In this document: one piece after another, positions 1 through 8,443 of the stretch
Position numbering within the stretch: the stretch's first letter is position 1
Layout: each line of letters starts with the position of its first letter
Assembly (NCBI GenBank): GCA_030158125.1
Contig: JAOATL010000015.1
Span: 432,491-496,490, forward strand
Length of the DNA: 64,000 nucleotides
Direction: 5' to 3'
Origin: Limnohabitans sp.
Lineage (GTDB): Bacteria; Pseudomonadota; Gammaproteobacteria; Burkholderiales; Burkholderiaceae_C
The notes under the pieces: generated by a model
Databases searched by the model: none
Told to the model about the DNA's origin: nothing
The model's input: the letters and a program-made list of their open reading frames with translations, nothing else
Program-made: the position numbers and the translations under genes

Positions 1-121
1 TTGGTGGCCATGCATGAATTCATTGCTGTGCAAAAAACACTCTCCAACAGCGAAGACGCCAAAGAGGGTGTGCAGTCTTTCATTGAAAAGCGTGCCGCGC
101 GCTTTACTGGAAAATAGCATT
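1..121. other. Leader region before first gene, nothing recognised
   Basis: No supported gene lies here. The reading frame of the first gene is open back to base 14, but the extra 36 residues do not resemble a phosphoesterase. The family motif begins directly after the GTG at 122, so this stretch is treated as a non-coding leader or as the edge of an upstream unit. Confidence 0.5.
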
Positions 122-874
122 GTGAAAATTGCGTTGCTCTCGGATATTCATGCCAATTTGCAAGCCTTGAACGCTTGCATGGCACATGCCAAGGCGCAAG
201 GCATCGATCGTTGGGCGTTGTTGGGTGATTTGGTGGGCTATGGCGGCAACCCCAAAGAAGTCATGGACATTGCCATGCAATTGGCCGATGCGGGGGCCTG
301 GATTCTGCAGGGCAACCACGATGAGATGGCGATCAAGCCGCCTGAAGGCGATGGCAGCATGGGCAGCAGCAGTGCACTGTGGACGCATGCACAACTGAGC
401 GCAACACAGCTTGGATTTTTGAAGTCTCTTCCCTTCACGGCATTGTCTGGCCCCTTGTTGCTGGTGCACGCCAGTGCTTACGTGCCCGAGCGTTGGCACT
501 ATGTCGATTCAGAGCGTGCAGCCGATTTGTGTGCCGATCATGCCCTTCAAACCTACGATGCGCGGCATGTGGTGGTCGGGCATGTGCATCAACAATCTGT
601 TTACTACCGCGGTACAGGCCACAGCATGATGCGGTTTGAACCCACGGCAGACGTGCCTGTGCCGATGCCTTCACATCGCCGTTGGGTGGCTACTGTGGGG
701 TCTGTGGGGCAGCCTCGAGATCACAAGCCTGAAGCGATGTATGCCATCTATGACGACGTGGCAGGTCGCATGACGTTTCACCGCGTTGCTTATGACCATG
801 CGTCTGCAGCCTTGGCGATCCGGGCCGCAGGCTTGCCAGAATTCTTTGCCGAACGATTGGCACAAGGGCGATGA
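122..874 (+). CDS. Calcineurin-like metallophosphoesterase
   Basis: A 250-residue cytoplasmic metallophosphoesterase of the Metallophos_2 (YfcE/MJ0936-like) type. The metal-binding motifs appear in order: LSDIHAN at the very N-terminus, GDLVGYG, GNHDE about residue 60, and GHVHQ about residue 155. These are the Asp, His and Asn ligands of the two-metal centre. I chose the GTG at 122 because VKIALLSDIHAN is the usual N-terminus; an upstream ATG at 14 would add 36 unrelated residues. The stop codon overlaps the start of the following kinase gene by 4 bases (ATGA), so the two are translationally coupled. Its placement before two protein-kinase-fold genes suggests it could be the opposing phosphatase, but that is inference and the true substrate (phosphoprotein, nucleotide or phosphodiester) cannot be read from sequence. 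Confidence 0.85.
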   Translation: MKIALLSDIHANLQALNACMAHAKAQGIDRWALLGDLVGYGGNPKEVMDIAMQLADAGAWILQGNHDEMAIKPPEGDGSMGSSSALWTHAQLSATQLGFLKSLPFTALSGPLLLVHASAYVPERWHYVDSERAADLCADHALQTYDARHVVVGHVHQQSVYYRGTGHSMMRFEPTADVPVPMPSHRRWVATVGSVGQPRDHKPEAMYAIYDDVAGRMTFHRVAYDHASAALAIRAAGLPEFFAERLAQGR

Positions 875-2337
875 AACTTTTAAATCCTGGCCATGTGATT
901 GATGGCTTTGAAATCCAAGAATGCCTGCACGCAGGTGGCATGGCGCACATCTATACCGTTCAATACGCCGTGGGTGAAGGCGGTGCACGTCGTGAGTCTG
1001 AGTTTCCCATGGCCATGAAAATCCCGCGCATGACGGCAGGCGATGGTGCGGAGAACATTGTCAGTTTTGAAGTCGAGCATCAAATTTTGCCTGCAATTTC
1101 AGGTGCGAATGTGCCGCGCTTTGTGGCTGCGGGCGATTTGTCGCGCACGCCTTACTTGGTCATGGAGTATGTGCAGGGTTCAACCCTTGAAACGTGGGCC
1201 GACAATTTTCACAAAGAGACATTTCAGCCAGGCTTGCACGATCGCGCACTGGCCAGAATGGGGGCAGAGTTGGCACATGCTGTGCACAGCTTGCACAAAC
1301 AAAATGTGTGTCACTTAGACCTCAAGCCTGCCAATGTGCTGATTCGGCCCAATGGCAAAGTGGTGCTGCTAGATTTTGGGCTGTCCTGCCATGCACATTT
1401 CCCCGATCTGCTGGCTGAAGAATTGCGCAAGGCCGTGGGCTCGCCGGCTTGGATTGCGCCCGAGCAAGTGGTGGGCGTGCGTGGCGATCCGCGTTCAGAT
1501 ATTTTTGCCATCGGTGTCATGCTGTATGAGTTGGCCACGAGCGAGTTGCCTTTTGGAGAGCCCGCCACCGCAGGTGGCTTGCGTCAGCGTTTGTGGATGG
1601 ACCCTGTGCCGCCGCGCAAGCGCAACCCGCAAGTGCCTGAGTGGCTGCAAGAAGTCATTTTGAAATGCCTGCATCCCGAGGCCGCTAAGCGCTATCCGTC
1701 GGCTGCGCACCTGGCCATGGACTTGAGTAACCCCGATCAAATTCGCATCACTGAGCGCGGTCGTCAAATCAAGGGCATAGGTTTCAAAGAGCACTTGAAG
1801 CGTTGGCTCAAAGCGGCGGGCATGCACTACCAGCCTAGCCCTTTGCCTTCAAGACAAATCAAAGAGGTGCCCATCCTGATGGTGGCCTTGCCGCATGCCG
1901 ATGTGAGTGATGCAACTTGGTACTCGTTGCGCGAGGCGGTAGACCGATCGTTGGGCATTCGACCGGGCGCACGTCTGGCCTGCGTCACCGTGATTTCTGC
2001 TGGTGACACCAGCAGTACCGAATCGGACAAGAGCGAAAGCAGTGTGCACCGCATGCATTTGTCGCGCATGCAGCAATGGTCCCAAGGGCTGGATTTGCAT
2101 GACCATCAAATTTCTTTTCACGTTTTAGAGTCCGGTGATGTGGCGCATGCGTTGGTGAAATATGCGGAAGGCAACGAGGTCAGCATGATCATCATGGGCG
2201 CTGCCACCCACGGCTTGCAGATGCAGCGCTTTGTGGCCACGGTGCCCATCAAGGTGGCCATGGAGGCGCCGTGCACCGTTATTTTGGTGAAGCAAGATGT
2301 GCCGTTTGAATTTTTAGGATCCCTGCATGAAGAATGA
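871..2337 (+). CDS. Hanks-type Ser/Thr kinase with C-terminal UspA domain
   Basis: A 488-residue soluble protein with two domains. Residues about 10-290 form a eukaryotic-like Ser/Thr kinase: a Gly-rich loop (HAGGMAHIY), the lysine in AMKIP, the catalytic loop HLDLKPANV, DFGLS, and the APEQV activation-segment end. The catalytic loop reads HLD instead of HRD, so it is a non-RD kinase. Residues about 330-480 form a universal stress protein (UspA) domain ending in CTVILVKQ. The nucleotide-binding glycine pattern of UspA is only partly kept (AT where G-S/T is usual), so ATP binding by that domain is doubtful. No membrane segment is visible. It overlaps the phosphoesterase upstream and the SrkA-like gene downstream, making a three-gene operon. 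The role is probably stress-linked phosphorylation signalling; the targets are unknown. Confidence 0.85.
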   Translation: MKLLNPGHVIDGFEIQECLHAGGMAHIYTVQYAVGEGGARRESEFPMAMKIPRMTAGDGAENIVSFEVEHQILPAISGANVPRFVAAGDLSRTPYLVMEYVQGSTLETWADNFHKETFQPGLHDRALARMGAELAHAVHSLHKQNVCHLDLKPANVLIRPNGKVVLLDFGLSCHAHFPDLLAEELRKAVGSPAWIAPEQVVGVRGDPRSDIFAIGVMLYELATSELPFGEPATAGGLRQRLWMDPVPPRKRNPQVPEWLQEVILKCLHPEAAKRYPSAAHLAMDLSNPDQIRITERGRQIKGIGFKEHLKRWLKAAGMHYQPSPLPSRQIKEVPILMVALPHADVSDATWYSLREAVDRSLGIRPGARLACVTVISAGDTSSTESDKSESSVHRMHLSRMQQWSQGLDLHDHQISFHVLESGDVAHALVKYAEGNEVSMIIMGAATHGLQMQRFVATVPIKVAMEAPCTVILVKQDVPFEFLGSLHEE

Positions 2338-3457
2338 AGTCCCGCAAGGGCCAGTCGAGTGGGACGCTAGCCATCCGTATGCCTCGCTCACGCCCGATGC
2401 CGTGCTTGACGCGTTGGCCGATATTGGTTTGATGGGCGATGGCCGCCTCACGGCACTCAGCTCCTACGAAAATCGCGTCTATCAAATTCAACTTGAAACC
2501 GAGCGTGCGCCTGCCCAAACCAATGGCACGCCTGTGCCGGACAGTGTGGTTGCCAAGTTTTACCGGCCTGGTCGGTGGACCGATGCGCAAATTCAAGAAG
2601 AGCACGACTTTGCCGCAGAACTGGTAACAGCCGAAGTGCCAGTGGTGCCACCTCTGAATTTGCAAGGGCATACTTTGCATCACAAACCTTTTGCGGGCAG
2701 TGATGCAAACGGCCTTTCACCCGGCCAAGCGTTTCAAGGATTTTCCTATTCAGTCAGTGAGCGCCGCGGCGGTCGGCCGCCCGAGTTGGACGACGACGAG
2801 GTATTGGAATGGATCGGCCGATTTTTGGCGCGCATTCATACCGTGGGCGCTGCCAAGCCATTTCACAACCGTCCATCACTCAGCATCGACACATTCATGC
2901 AAGAGCCCAAGGATTGGTTGTTTGCCAACAAAGCCATCCCCATGGAAGTCGAGCGCGCATGGCAAAACGCGTGGCAACAAGCCATGGACGTGATGCACGC
3001 CGCCGGCTTGGGTTCTGCGCATGGCAGCGATTGGCCGCATTTCCAAATGCTGCGTTTACATGGCGATTGTCACCCCGGTAATATTTTGTGGACACCTGCT
3101 GACTTGCCAGGCGGTGGTCCGCACTTCGTCGATTTAGACGATGCGCGCATGGGCCCTGCGGTCCAAGACTTGTGGATGCTCTTGTCGGGTGATCGCAAAC
3201 AGCGCTCCGGTCAGCTCAGCATGTTGCTGGACGGGTATGAGCAAGTGCGTGACTTTGATCGACGCGAACTGGCCTTGATTGAGCCGCTGCGCACATTGCG
3301 CCTAGTGCATTACAGCGCATGGCTTGCACGTCGCTGGGACGATCCTATTTTCCCGATTAACTTTCCTTGGTTTGGTACGCCAGACTATTGGCGCGGGCAA
3401 GTTCAAATGTTGGAAGAACAGATTGAACAAATGCAGGAGCCTCTGTTGGCGGTCTAA
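2327..3457 (+). CDS. srkA: SrkA/RdoA-like stress response protein kinase
   Basis: A 376-residue APH/choline-kinase-fold Ser/Thr protein kinase of the SrkA (RdoA, YihE) family; the E. coli protein has about 328 residues. The Brenner motif HGDCHPGNILW lies at about residue 244, followed by the metal-binding FVDLDDA and a conserved AVQDLWMLLSGD helix. The N-terminal lobe contains SYENRVYQI and VAKFYRPGRW, both characteristic of this family. In E. coli SrkA counteracts stress-induced cell death and works with the Cpx response; that is family knowledge. The gene overlaps the preceding kinase by 11 bases and is followed by a strong intrinsic terminator, so it is the last gene of the operon. Confidence 0.9.
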   Translation: MKNEVPQGPVEWDASHPYASLTPDAVLDALADIGLMGDGRLTALSSYENRVYQIQLETERAPAQTNGTPVPDSVVAKFYRPGRWTDAQIQEEHDFAAELVTAEVPVVPPLNLQGHTLHHKPFAGSDANGLSPGQAFQGFSYSVSERRGGRPPELDDDEVLEWIGRFLARIHTVGAAKPFHNRPSLSIDTFMQEPKDWLFANKAIPMEVERAWQNAWQQAMDVMHAAGLGSAHGSDWPHFQMLRLHGDCHPGNILWTPADLPGGGPHFVDLDDARMGPAVQDLWMLLSGDRKQRSGQLSMLLDGYEQVRDFDRRELALIEPLRTLRLVHYSAWLARRWDDPIFPINFPWFGTPDYWRGQVQMLEEQIEQMQEPLLAV

Positions 3458-3466
3458 GCAGACATG

Positions 3467-3492
3467 AAAAGGCCGCCCGAAGGCGGCTTTTT
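3467..3492. terminator. Bidirectional intrinsic terminator
   Basis: GCCGCC (3472-3477), loop CGAA, GGCGGC (3482-3487) and five T, preceded by AAAA. It sits between the converging srkA-like gene and htpG and has an A-run on one side and a T-run on the other, so it can serve both. Confidence 0.9.
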
Positions 3493-3520
3493 CATTGAAA
3501 TGCCAAAGGTTTAAATTGAA

Positions 3521-5488
3521 TTAAACCAACAAGGCATTCACACGGCGCACATAAGCCGCTGGATCTTCTGGCATGCCGCCTTCAGCCAGCAAGGCTTGGT
3601 CAAACAAAATGTTGGCCAAATCGTGGAAGTGCACAGAGCCTTCGAGCTTCTTCACCAAAGCATGCTCGGGATTCACTTCCAATACAGGCTTAGATTCAGG
3701 CGCTTGCTGACCCGCTTGCTTCAGCATGCGCGCCAACTGCATGCTCATGCCGTTGTCGGTCACCACCAAACATGCAGGTGAGTCCACCAAGCGGCTGGTC
3801 ACGCGCACGTCTTCTGCCTTGTCTTTCAAAGCTTCTTTCAGTTTGGCCAACAAAGGCTTGAAGGTTTCGGCGGCTTCTTCAGCGGCTTTCTTTTCTTCTT
3901 CGTCTTGCAAGCTGCCCAAGTCAAAGGCGCCTTTGGCCACGCTTTGCATGGGGGTGCCATCAAACTCGTGCATGAAGTTCAGAGCCCACTCGTCCACGCG
4001 GTCGGTCATGAGCAAAACTTCGATGCCCTTCTTCTTGAACACTTCCAACTGAGGACTGTGTTTGGCCGCGGCCAATGTGTCGGCGGTGATGTAGTAGATG
4101 GCTTCTTGGCCTTCTTTCATGCGTGCTTTGTAGTCGGCCAAGGACACGCTCACTTCATCGGAGGATGTCGAAGCAAAGCGCAGGAGTTTGGCCAAGCGCT
4201 CGCGGTTGCCAAAGTCTTCACCCAAGCCTTCTTTGAGCACAGCACCAAACTCTTTGTAGAAGCGGGTGTACTGGCCTTGCTTGGCTTTGTCCTCTTCGCT
4301 CACCACATCGGTCACGCCGTCTTCAGAAGCCGCAGGTGCTTCATTGTGTTTGGCCAAGTCTTCGAGCATGGACAAGACACGCTTGGTGCAGCCTTCGCGA
4401 ATGGCTTTGACGTCGCGGCTTTCTTGCAGCAACTCGCGGCTTACGTTCAAGGGCAAATCGGCAGAGTCCACCACGCCTTTCACAAAGCGCAAGTAGCTGG
4501 GCATGAGGGCTTCAGCATCGTCCATGATAAAGACGCGCTTGACGTACAACTTGATGCCCGCTTTTTTGTCGCGGTTCCACAAGTCTTGGGGCGCTTGCGA
4601 AGGAATGTACAAAAGTTGTGTGTACTCGGTGCTGCCTTCCACACGGTTGTGCGTCCAAGTGAGGGGCTCGGCAAAGTCTTTGCTGATTTGTTGGTAGAAG
4701 TCTTTGTACTGTTCGTCGGTCACGTCTTTCTTGGGGCGTGTCCACAAAGCAGTGGCTTTGTTGATGGCTTCCCATTCACCCGTCTTGACCATGCTGCCGG
4801 GTTGACGGCCTTCGCTTTCGTCTTTGCCAATCAGTTCGCCATCTTGCCACTCTTCTTTTTCCATCAAGATGGGCAAGCTGATGTGGTCGGAATATTTGCC
4901 AACGATCTCTTTTAATTTCCAAGCGTTGGCGTATTGCAATGCGTCTTCGCGCAGGTGCAAGATGATACTGGTGCCGCGATTTGCACGGTCGATGTTTTCG
5001 ACCTCAAAGTCGCCGGTGCCGCCACTGATCCAGCGCACGCCGTCGGAGGTGGGCGCGCCTGCGCGGCGTGTTTCAACGGTGATCTTGTCGGCCACAATGA
5101 AGCCAGAGTAAAAGCCCACACCAAACTGGCCAATCAGTTGCGCATCTGACTTTTGATCACCAGACAGTTTGCTCATGAAGTCTTTGGTGCCGCTCTTGGC
5201 AATGGTGCCCAAGTTGTCAATGGCCTCTTGCGCGGTCATGCCAATGCCATTGTCGGCAATGGTCAGGGTTTTGGCGTCGGTGTCAAAAGACAAACGCACT
5301 TCCAGGTCGGTTTGGTTTTCGTACAGTGCGTCGTTGTTGAGGGCTTCAAAGCGCAACTTATCGCACGCATCGGACGCATTGGAGACCAATTCGCGGACAA
5401 AAATTTCGGGGTTGGAATACAGCGAGTGGGTTACCAAGTGCAACAGTTGGGCCACTTCGGCTTGAAAGGAATGGGTCTTTTTTGTCAT
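3521..5488 (-). CDS. htpG: HSP90-family chaperone HtpG
   Basis: A 655-residue cytoplasmic ATP-dependent chaperone of the HSP90 family. The N-terminal GHKL ATPase motifs are intact: [21 protein letters not shown], and the glycine-rich [11 protein letters not shown]. The middle domain ([30 protein letters not shown]) and the C-terminal dimerisation domain follow. I prefer the ATG at 5488 ([12 protein letters not shown]) to a TTG seven codons upstream, because family members start with this motif. A sigma-32-like promoter lies about 90-115 bp upstream, which fits a heat-shock gene. The gene ends just before the shared terminator with srkA. Length and all motifs are normal. Confidence 0.97.
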   Translation of the reverse strand: MTKKTHSFQAEVAQLLHLVTHSLYSNPEIFVRELVSNASDACDKLRFEALNNDALYENQTDLEVRLSFDTDAKTLTIADNGIGMTAQEAIDNLGTIAKSGTKDFMSKLSGDQKSDAQLIGQFGVGFYSGFIVADKITVETRRAGAPTSDGVRWISGGTGDFEVENIDRANRGTSIILHLREDALQYANAWKLKEIVGKYSDHISLPILMEKEEWQDGELIGKDESEGRQPGSMVKTGEWEAINKATALWTRPKKDVTDEQYKDFYQQISKDFAEPLTWTHNRVEGSTEYTQLLYIPSQAPQDLWNRDKKAGIKLYVKRVFIMDDAEALMPSYLRFVKGVVDSADLPLNVSRELLQESRDVKAIREGCTKRVLSMLEDLAKHNEAPAASEDGVTDVVSEEDKAKQGQYTRFYKEFGAVLKEGLGEDFGNRERLAKLLRFASTSSDEVSVSLADYKARMKEGQEAIYYITADTLAAAKHSPQLEVFKKKGIEVLLMTDRVDEWALNFMHEFDGTPMQSVAKGAFDLGSLQDEEEKKAAEEAAETFKPLLAKLKEALKDKAEDVRVTSRLVDSPACLVVTDNGMSMQLARMLKQAGQQAPESKPVLEVNPEHALVKKLEGSVHFHDLANILFDQALLAEGGMPEDPAAYVRRVNALLV

Positions 5489-5577
5489 TTTCAAATCTAC
5501 ACAAGTCAATTACAAAAGAAAAAATGCGCGCGCACCACAAGGGCAAGCTCAGGGCCGCGGTGGCCCACCATCCCTCA

Positions 5578-5605
5578 AATTGGGGATGGGGTTGAAGATT
5601 TCAAG
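5578..5605 (-). promoter_or_regulatory. Sigma-32-like heat-shock promoter for htpG
   Basis: On the minus strand CTTGAAA (5605-5599) and CCCCAATT (5585-5578) are separated by 13 bp, close to the sigma-32 consensus CTTGAAA-N11-16-CCCCATNT. The -10 part overlaps a CCATCCC/GGGATGG inverted repeat (5568-5589). It lies between the upstream binding-protein gene and htpG. Confidence 0.7.
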
Positions 5606-5617
5606 AGGTGCTGCGGC

Positions 5618-6667
5618 TTAGCGTGCCTGCGCGCCGACTTCTTTGTTCCAGCGGTCGAGCAGGCGTTTGCGTTCGGCTGCTTTGCCGTATTTTTCAAAGT
5701 CGTACTTGATCAAACGCACAGCATCCAGCGTCGGAATGCGTGGGTCGGGTTTGAAAGTTTTGTTGGCAGGGAATTGCAAACTGCCCGCAAGGCCACCAAT
5801 TTTTTGACCCTCTGCGCTCATCAACCAGTCGTAGTATTGTTTGGCCGCTTCGGGGTTGCGCGAGCCCTTGATCAAGGCGATGCCGCCAATTTCATAGCTG
5901 GTGCCCTCGCAAGGTGCGCCCGATTGCACCGGGTATTTGTTGTGCTTCCAAAGGTCAAAACCAAACATGAAGCTGATGCCAACAGCCACTTCGCCTTTGG
6001 CCACGTTGGGTGCTTGGGCTGTGCCACTGCGCGTGTATTGCGTGACGTTCTGGTTCAGCTTTTTCATGTATTCAAATGCCGCGTCCTCACCCATCAACTG
6101 CACCAAGCCCGCCAAGATGGTGTAGGCCGTACCACTGGATGCGGGATGAGAAATTTCGACCTCGCCCTTGTAAATGGGTTTGATCACGTCGGCCCAACAT
6201 TGAGGGACTGGCAGATTTTTCTTTTTCAGAAGCTCGGTGTTCCAGCCAAAGCCAATGGCGCTGGTGTAGAAGCCGCCCACTTTGTTGTCGGTCATGGCAT
6301 ATTGGCGCACGCTCCAGCCATACAGGTCATTGATGTAGCTTGGGCGATACGGTGTAAGCAGACCCATTTCGGCAGCTTGCAAAAATGGATCACCCGTGCC
6401 ACCCCACCAAATGTCGGTTTTGGGGTTGGCCGCTTCCGCGCGAATTTGCGCCAAGGCTTCGCCAGTGGCTTTGCGGGTTTGCAACACCGTCACGCCTGTG
6501 GCCTTGGTGAAGGCTTGTGCGGCCATCTCGCACCAGCTTTGGTCGGTACTGCAAATGGCATTGACGGTGGCGGCTTGCGCGGTACAGGCGAGCGCGCTGA
6601 CGGCTGCCAGCAAAGTGAGGCCGCGTTGGAAAGTGTGCATCAATGTGTGTTTCATGAGGGGCTTCAT
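5618..6667 (-). CDS. Periplasmic Fe3+-type ABC substrate-binding protein (orphan)
   Basis: A 349-residue extracellular solute-binding protein of the AfuA/FbpA type (periplasmic type-2 binding fold). Residues 1-32 form a signal peptide (QRGLTLLAAVSALACTAQA). The motif TDIWWGGTGDPFLQAAE at about residue 83 and the DWLMSAEGQKIGGLAGSLQFPANKTF C-terminal region (two overlapping blocks) are typical of iron(III) or 2-aminoethylphosphonate binding proteins. No permease or ATPase gene is nearby, so the transporter it serves must be elsewhere, or it acts in sensing. The alternative ATG at 6655 is equally possible. It follows the rluF-like gene by 13 bp and is probably co-transcribed with it. The ligand cannot be assigned from sequence. 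Confidence 0.75.
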   Translation of the reverse strand: MKPLMKHTLMHTFQRGLTLLAAVSALACTAQAATVNAICSTDQSWCEMAAQAFTKATGVTVLQTRKATGEALAQIRAEAANPKTDIWWGGTGDPFLQAAEMGLLTPYRPSYINDLYGWSVRQYAMTDNKVGGFYTSAIGFGWNTELLKKKNLPVPQCWADVIKPIYKGEVEISHPASSGTAYTILAGLVQLMGEDAAFEYMKKLNQNVTQYTRSGTAQAPNVAKGEVAVGISFMFGFDLWKHNKYPVQSGAPCEGTSYEIGGIALIKGSRNPEAAKQYYDWLMSAEGQKIGGLAGSLQFPANKTFKPDPRIPTLDAVRLIKYDFEKYGKAAERKRLLDRWNKEVGAQAR

Positions 6668-6680
6668 TGTGTGAGATGAC

Positions 6681-7535
6681 TTAAAAAGATTCTTTGGGAC
6701 CCAGGTAGCGCCATTGCCCCACAGGCAATGCGCCCAAATGCACGCGACCCATGCGGATGCGTTTCAGGCCAACCACCTTCAGACCCACTTGTTCGCACAT
6801 GCGGCGGATTTGACGCTTCTTGCCTTCTTTCAAGACAAAGCGAAGTTGTTCTGGGTTTTGCCATTCCACTTGCGCGGGCTTCAAAGGCTTGCCATCCAGG
6901 CTCAAGCCATGCCGAAGCCTCTGCATTTGTGCCGCAGGAAAGTGCGCCTGCACATTGACGGCAATGTCGCCTTGCGGGCCGGCACACGTGACGCGTACCA
7001 AATACTCTTTCTCCATGTCCGAGTCTTCACCAATCAATTGGCGTGCCACGCGGCCATCTTGTGTCATCACCAACAGGCCGACCGAGTCAATGTCCAAGCG
7101 GCCAGCGGGTGCAAGGCCTTTGAATTGTGTGGGACTGAAACGAATGCGCGTGGTGTCACCTGACCATTGGTTGCGCGCCTGAAACAGCACCATGGCGGGC
7201 TCGTGGCCGTCTTCAGCTTGCCCGCTGACATAACCCATGGGTTTGTGCAGCAACACCGTCACCTGTTGTTCTTGCTGAGCTTGCGCAGCCCGCTCGACCG
7301 TGATGCGATCGGCCGAGCCCACTTGCATGCCCATTTCGGCCACCGTGCCATTGACCAAGACCCAGCCTTGCTCAATCCAGGCATCGGCTTCGCGGCGCGA
7401 GCACAGACCCATTTCGGCCATGCGTTTGTTCAAGCGCACGGTGGTGGCGCCCGAAGCACTGGGGTGCGCTGCAGAAACAGCGTTGGCGGGCCTTGGTGCT
7501 CGGGTGAAAGTGGGTTTTGCAGGTGGCTGGTTCAT
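6681..7535 (-). CDS. rluF: 23S rRNA pseudouridine synthase, RluF/RluB type
   Basis: A 284-residue RNA pseudouridine synthase. An S4 RNA-binding domain ([18 protein letters not shown]...VLVNG) spans about residues 34-80. The catalytic motif [17 protein letters not shown] at about residue 144 carries the nucleophilic Asp. [21 protein letters not shown] follows near the C-terminus (given here as one conserved block). Length and motifs match RluF (23S rRNA U2604) best, with RluB/RluE-like enzymes as alternatives. The first 30 residues are low-complexity Ala/Pro/Thr. Its start codon overlaps the stop of the upstream Crp/Fnr gene (ATGA), so the two form an operon. Confidence 0.85.
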   Translation of the reverse strand: MNQPPAKPTFTRAPRPANAVSAAHPSASGATTVRLNKRMAEMGLCSRREADAWIEQGWVLVNGTVAEMGMQVGSADRITVERAAQAQQEQQVTVLLHKPMGYVSGQAEDGHEPAMVLFQARNQWSGDTTRIRFSPTQFKGLAPAGRLDIDSVGLLVMTQDGRVARQLIGEDSDMEKEYLVRVTCAGPQGDIAVNVQAHFPAAQMQRLRHGLSLDGKPLKPAQVEWQNPEQLRFVLKEGKKRQIRRMCEQVGLKVVGLKRIRMGRVHLGALPVGQWRYLGPKESF

Positions 7536-8275
7536 AAAGCTTTTTCTTTGACCTGATTGTCTCTGTTTCTGCGGTCAATCATGCGGGTTCGAAGGCCGTG
7601 CAGATCCAAAATTCTCAAACCACCATATTCCACTCGAATCAGCTCTTCCTCTTGCAGATGGATCAGAGCCTCGTTCACTCGCTGGCGTGACAGGCCCACC
7701 AAGTAAGCCAGTTCTTGTTGGGTGATGCGCAGCAAATCACCCACGCCAGAGAACAGCACAGGATTGAACAAAGCGGCCAAGTTGCGCGCCACCCGCAAAT
7801 CGGGATTGTTCAAGCGGTCAAACTCGCGGGCCGCGATGAACTGACCCAGTCGCTCATTCAACTGGTTCATGACAAAGCGGTTAAAGCCCAGCGAGTTGTC
7901 GATGAGCCAGTGAAACGTTTCCAGTGGCAAACCCGCCACCACACTGGCGCGCAGGGCTTGTATGTTGTAGCGATAGACCTCGCGTTTTAAAGCAGTGCCT
8001 TCACCAAACCAACCACCAGGCGGCACACCCGTAAAGGTCATGGTCTGGCCATCTTCGTTGTCGCTGCTCATTTTCAACAGGCCCGACACCGTGCCAAACC
8101 AATAGGTCACGGGGCGCCCCACGCGGCACACAAAATCGCCTTTTTCTGCATCACCTACTCGCAAAGCATTGATGGCACGCTCTCGCTCCTTGGCCAGCAA
8201 CAGGGGCAACCAAGGAATGTTGTCCAATTCCGCGTCGGTGGGCGGTCGTCTTCTTTGATGCAGGTCAGTTTTCAT
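7532..8275 (-). CDS. Crp/Fnr-family transcriptional regulator
   Basis: A 247-residue regulator with an N-terminal cyclic-nucleotide-binding-like beta-roll (about residues 30-140, including [20 protein letters not shown]) and a C-terminal winged helix. The recognition region [20 protein letters not shown] is clear at about residue 185. It lacks the Cys cluster of Fnr and the full cAMP-binding motif of Crp, so the effector is unknown. I chose the ATG at 8275 because the 38 extra residues of the longer frame are not family-like and would cover the divergent promoter region. It is divergent from the acyl-CoA synthetase/Liv operon and is the likely regulator of that operon (inference from position). 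The adjacent palindrome at 8337-8354 is a candidate operator. Confidence 0.85.
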   Translation of the reverse strand: MKTDLHQRRRPPTDAELDNIPWLPLLLAKERERAINALRVGDAEKGDFVCRVGRPVTYWFGTVSGLLKMSSDNEDGQTMTFTGVPPGGWFGEGTALKREVYRYNIQALRASVVAGLPLETFHWLIDNSLGFNRFVMNQLNERLGQFIAAREFDRLNNPDLRVARNLAALFNPVLFSGVGDLLRITQQELAYLVGLSRQRVNEALIHLQEEELIRVEYGGLRILDLHGLRTRMIDRRNRDNQVKEKAL

Positions 8276-8299
8276 GTCAAGTTGCTGTAAGACGTTGAT

Positions 8300-8320
8300 A
8301 ATCCTAGGGAAAATCCTAGG
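8300..8320. repeat. Two direct copies of AATCCTAGG in divergent promoter
   Basis: AATCCTAGG occurs at 8300-8308 and 8312-8320, a 12-bp period. Each copy contains the self-complementary CCTAGG. They lie just upstream of the Crp/Fnr-family gene and could be regulator half-sites. Confidence 0.5.
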
Positions 8321-8336
8321 TGGGTCGACCCTGTAA

Positions 8337-8354
8337 TTGTCGTCGAAACGACAA
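8337..8354. promoter_or_regulatory. Candidate operator palindrome between crp-like gene and synthetase
   Basis: TTGTCGT (8337-8343), CGAA, ACGACAA (8348-8354): a perfect 7-bp inverted repeat with a 4-bp centre in the region between two divergent genes. Crp/Fnr dimers bind symmetrical sites starting with TTG or TGTG, so this is a reasonable target for the neighbouring regulator. Confidence 0.5.
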
Positions 8355-8443
8355 CTTGGCGTCAAATGGAAGTCTAGCATCCGTGCCAAGAACTCAACAA
8401 GTCTCTCTTTTTTGGACGAGACGGCGAACCCTCAAGGACCCGT

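Noticed and set aside
3905..4915. 336-codon open frame on the plus strand
   Set aside because: It is fully antisense to htpG, whose motifs are complete, and its translation has no recognisable domain. It is a shadow frame produced by codon bias.
5153..6679. 508-codon open frame on the plus strand
   Set aside because: It crosses the antisense of htpG, the intergenic promoter and the antisense of the binding-protein gene. No ribosome-binding site or domain is seen, so it is not a gene.
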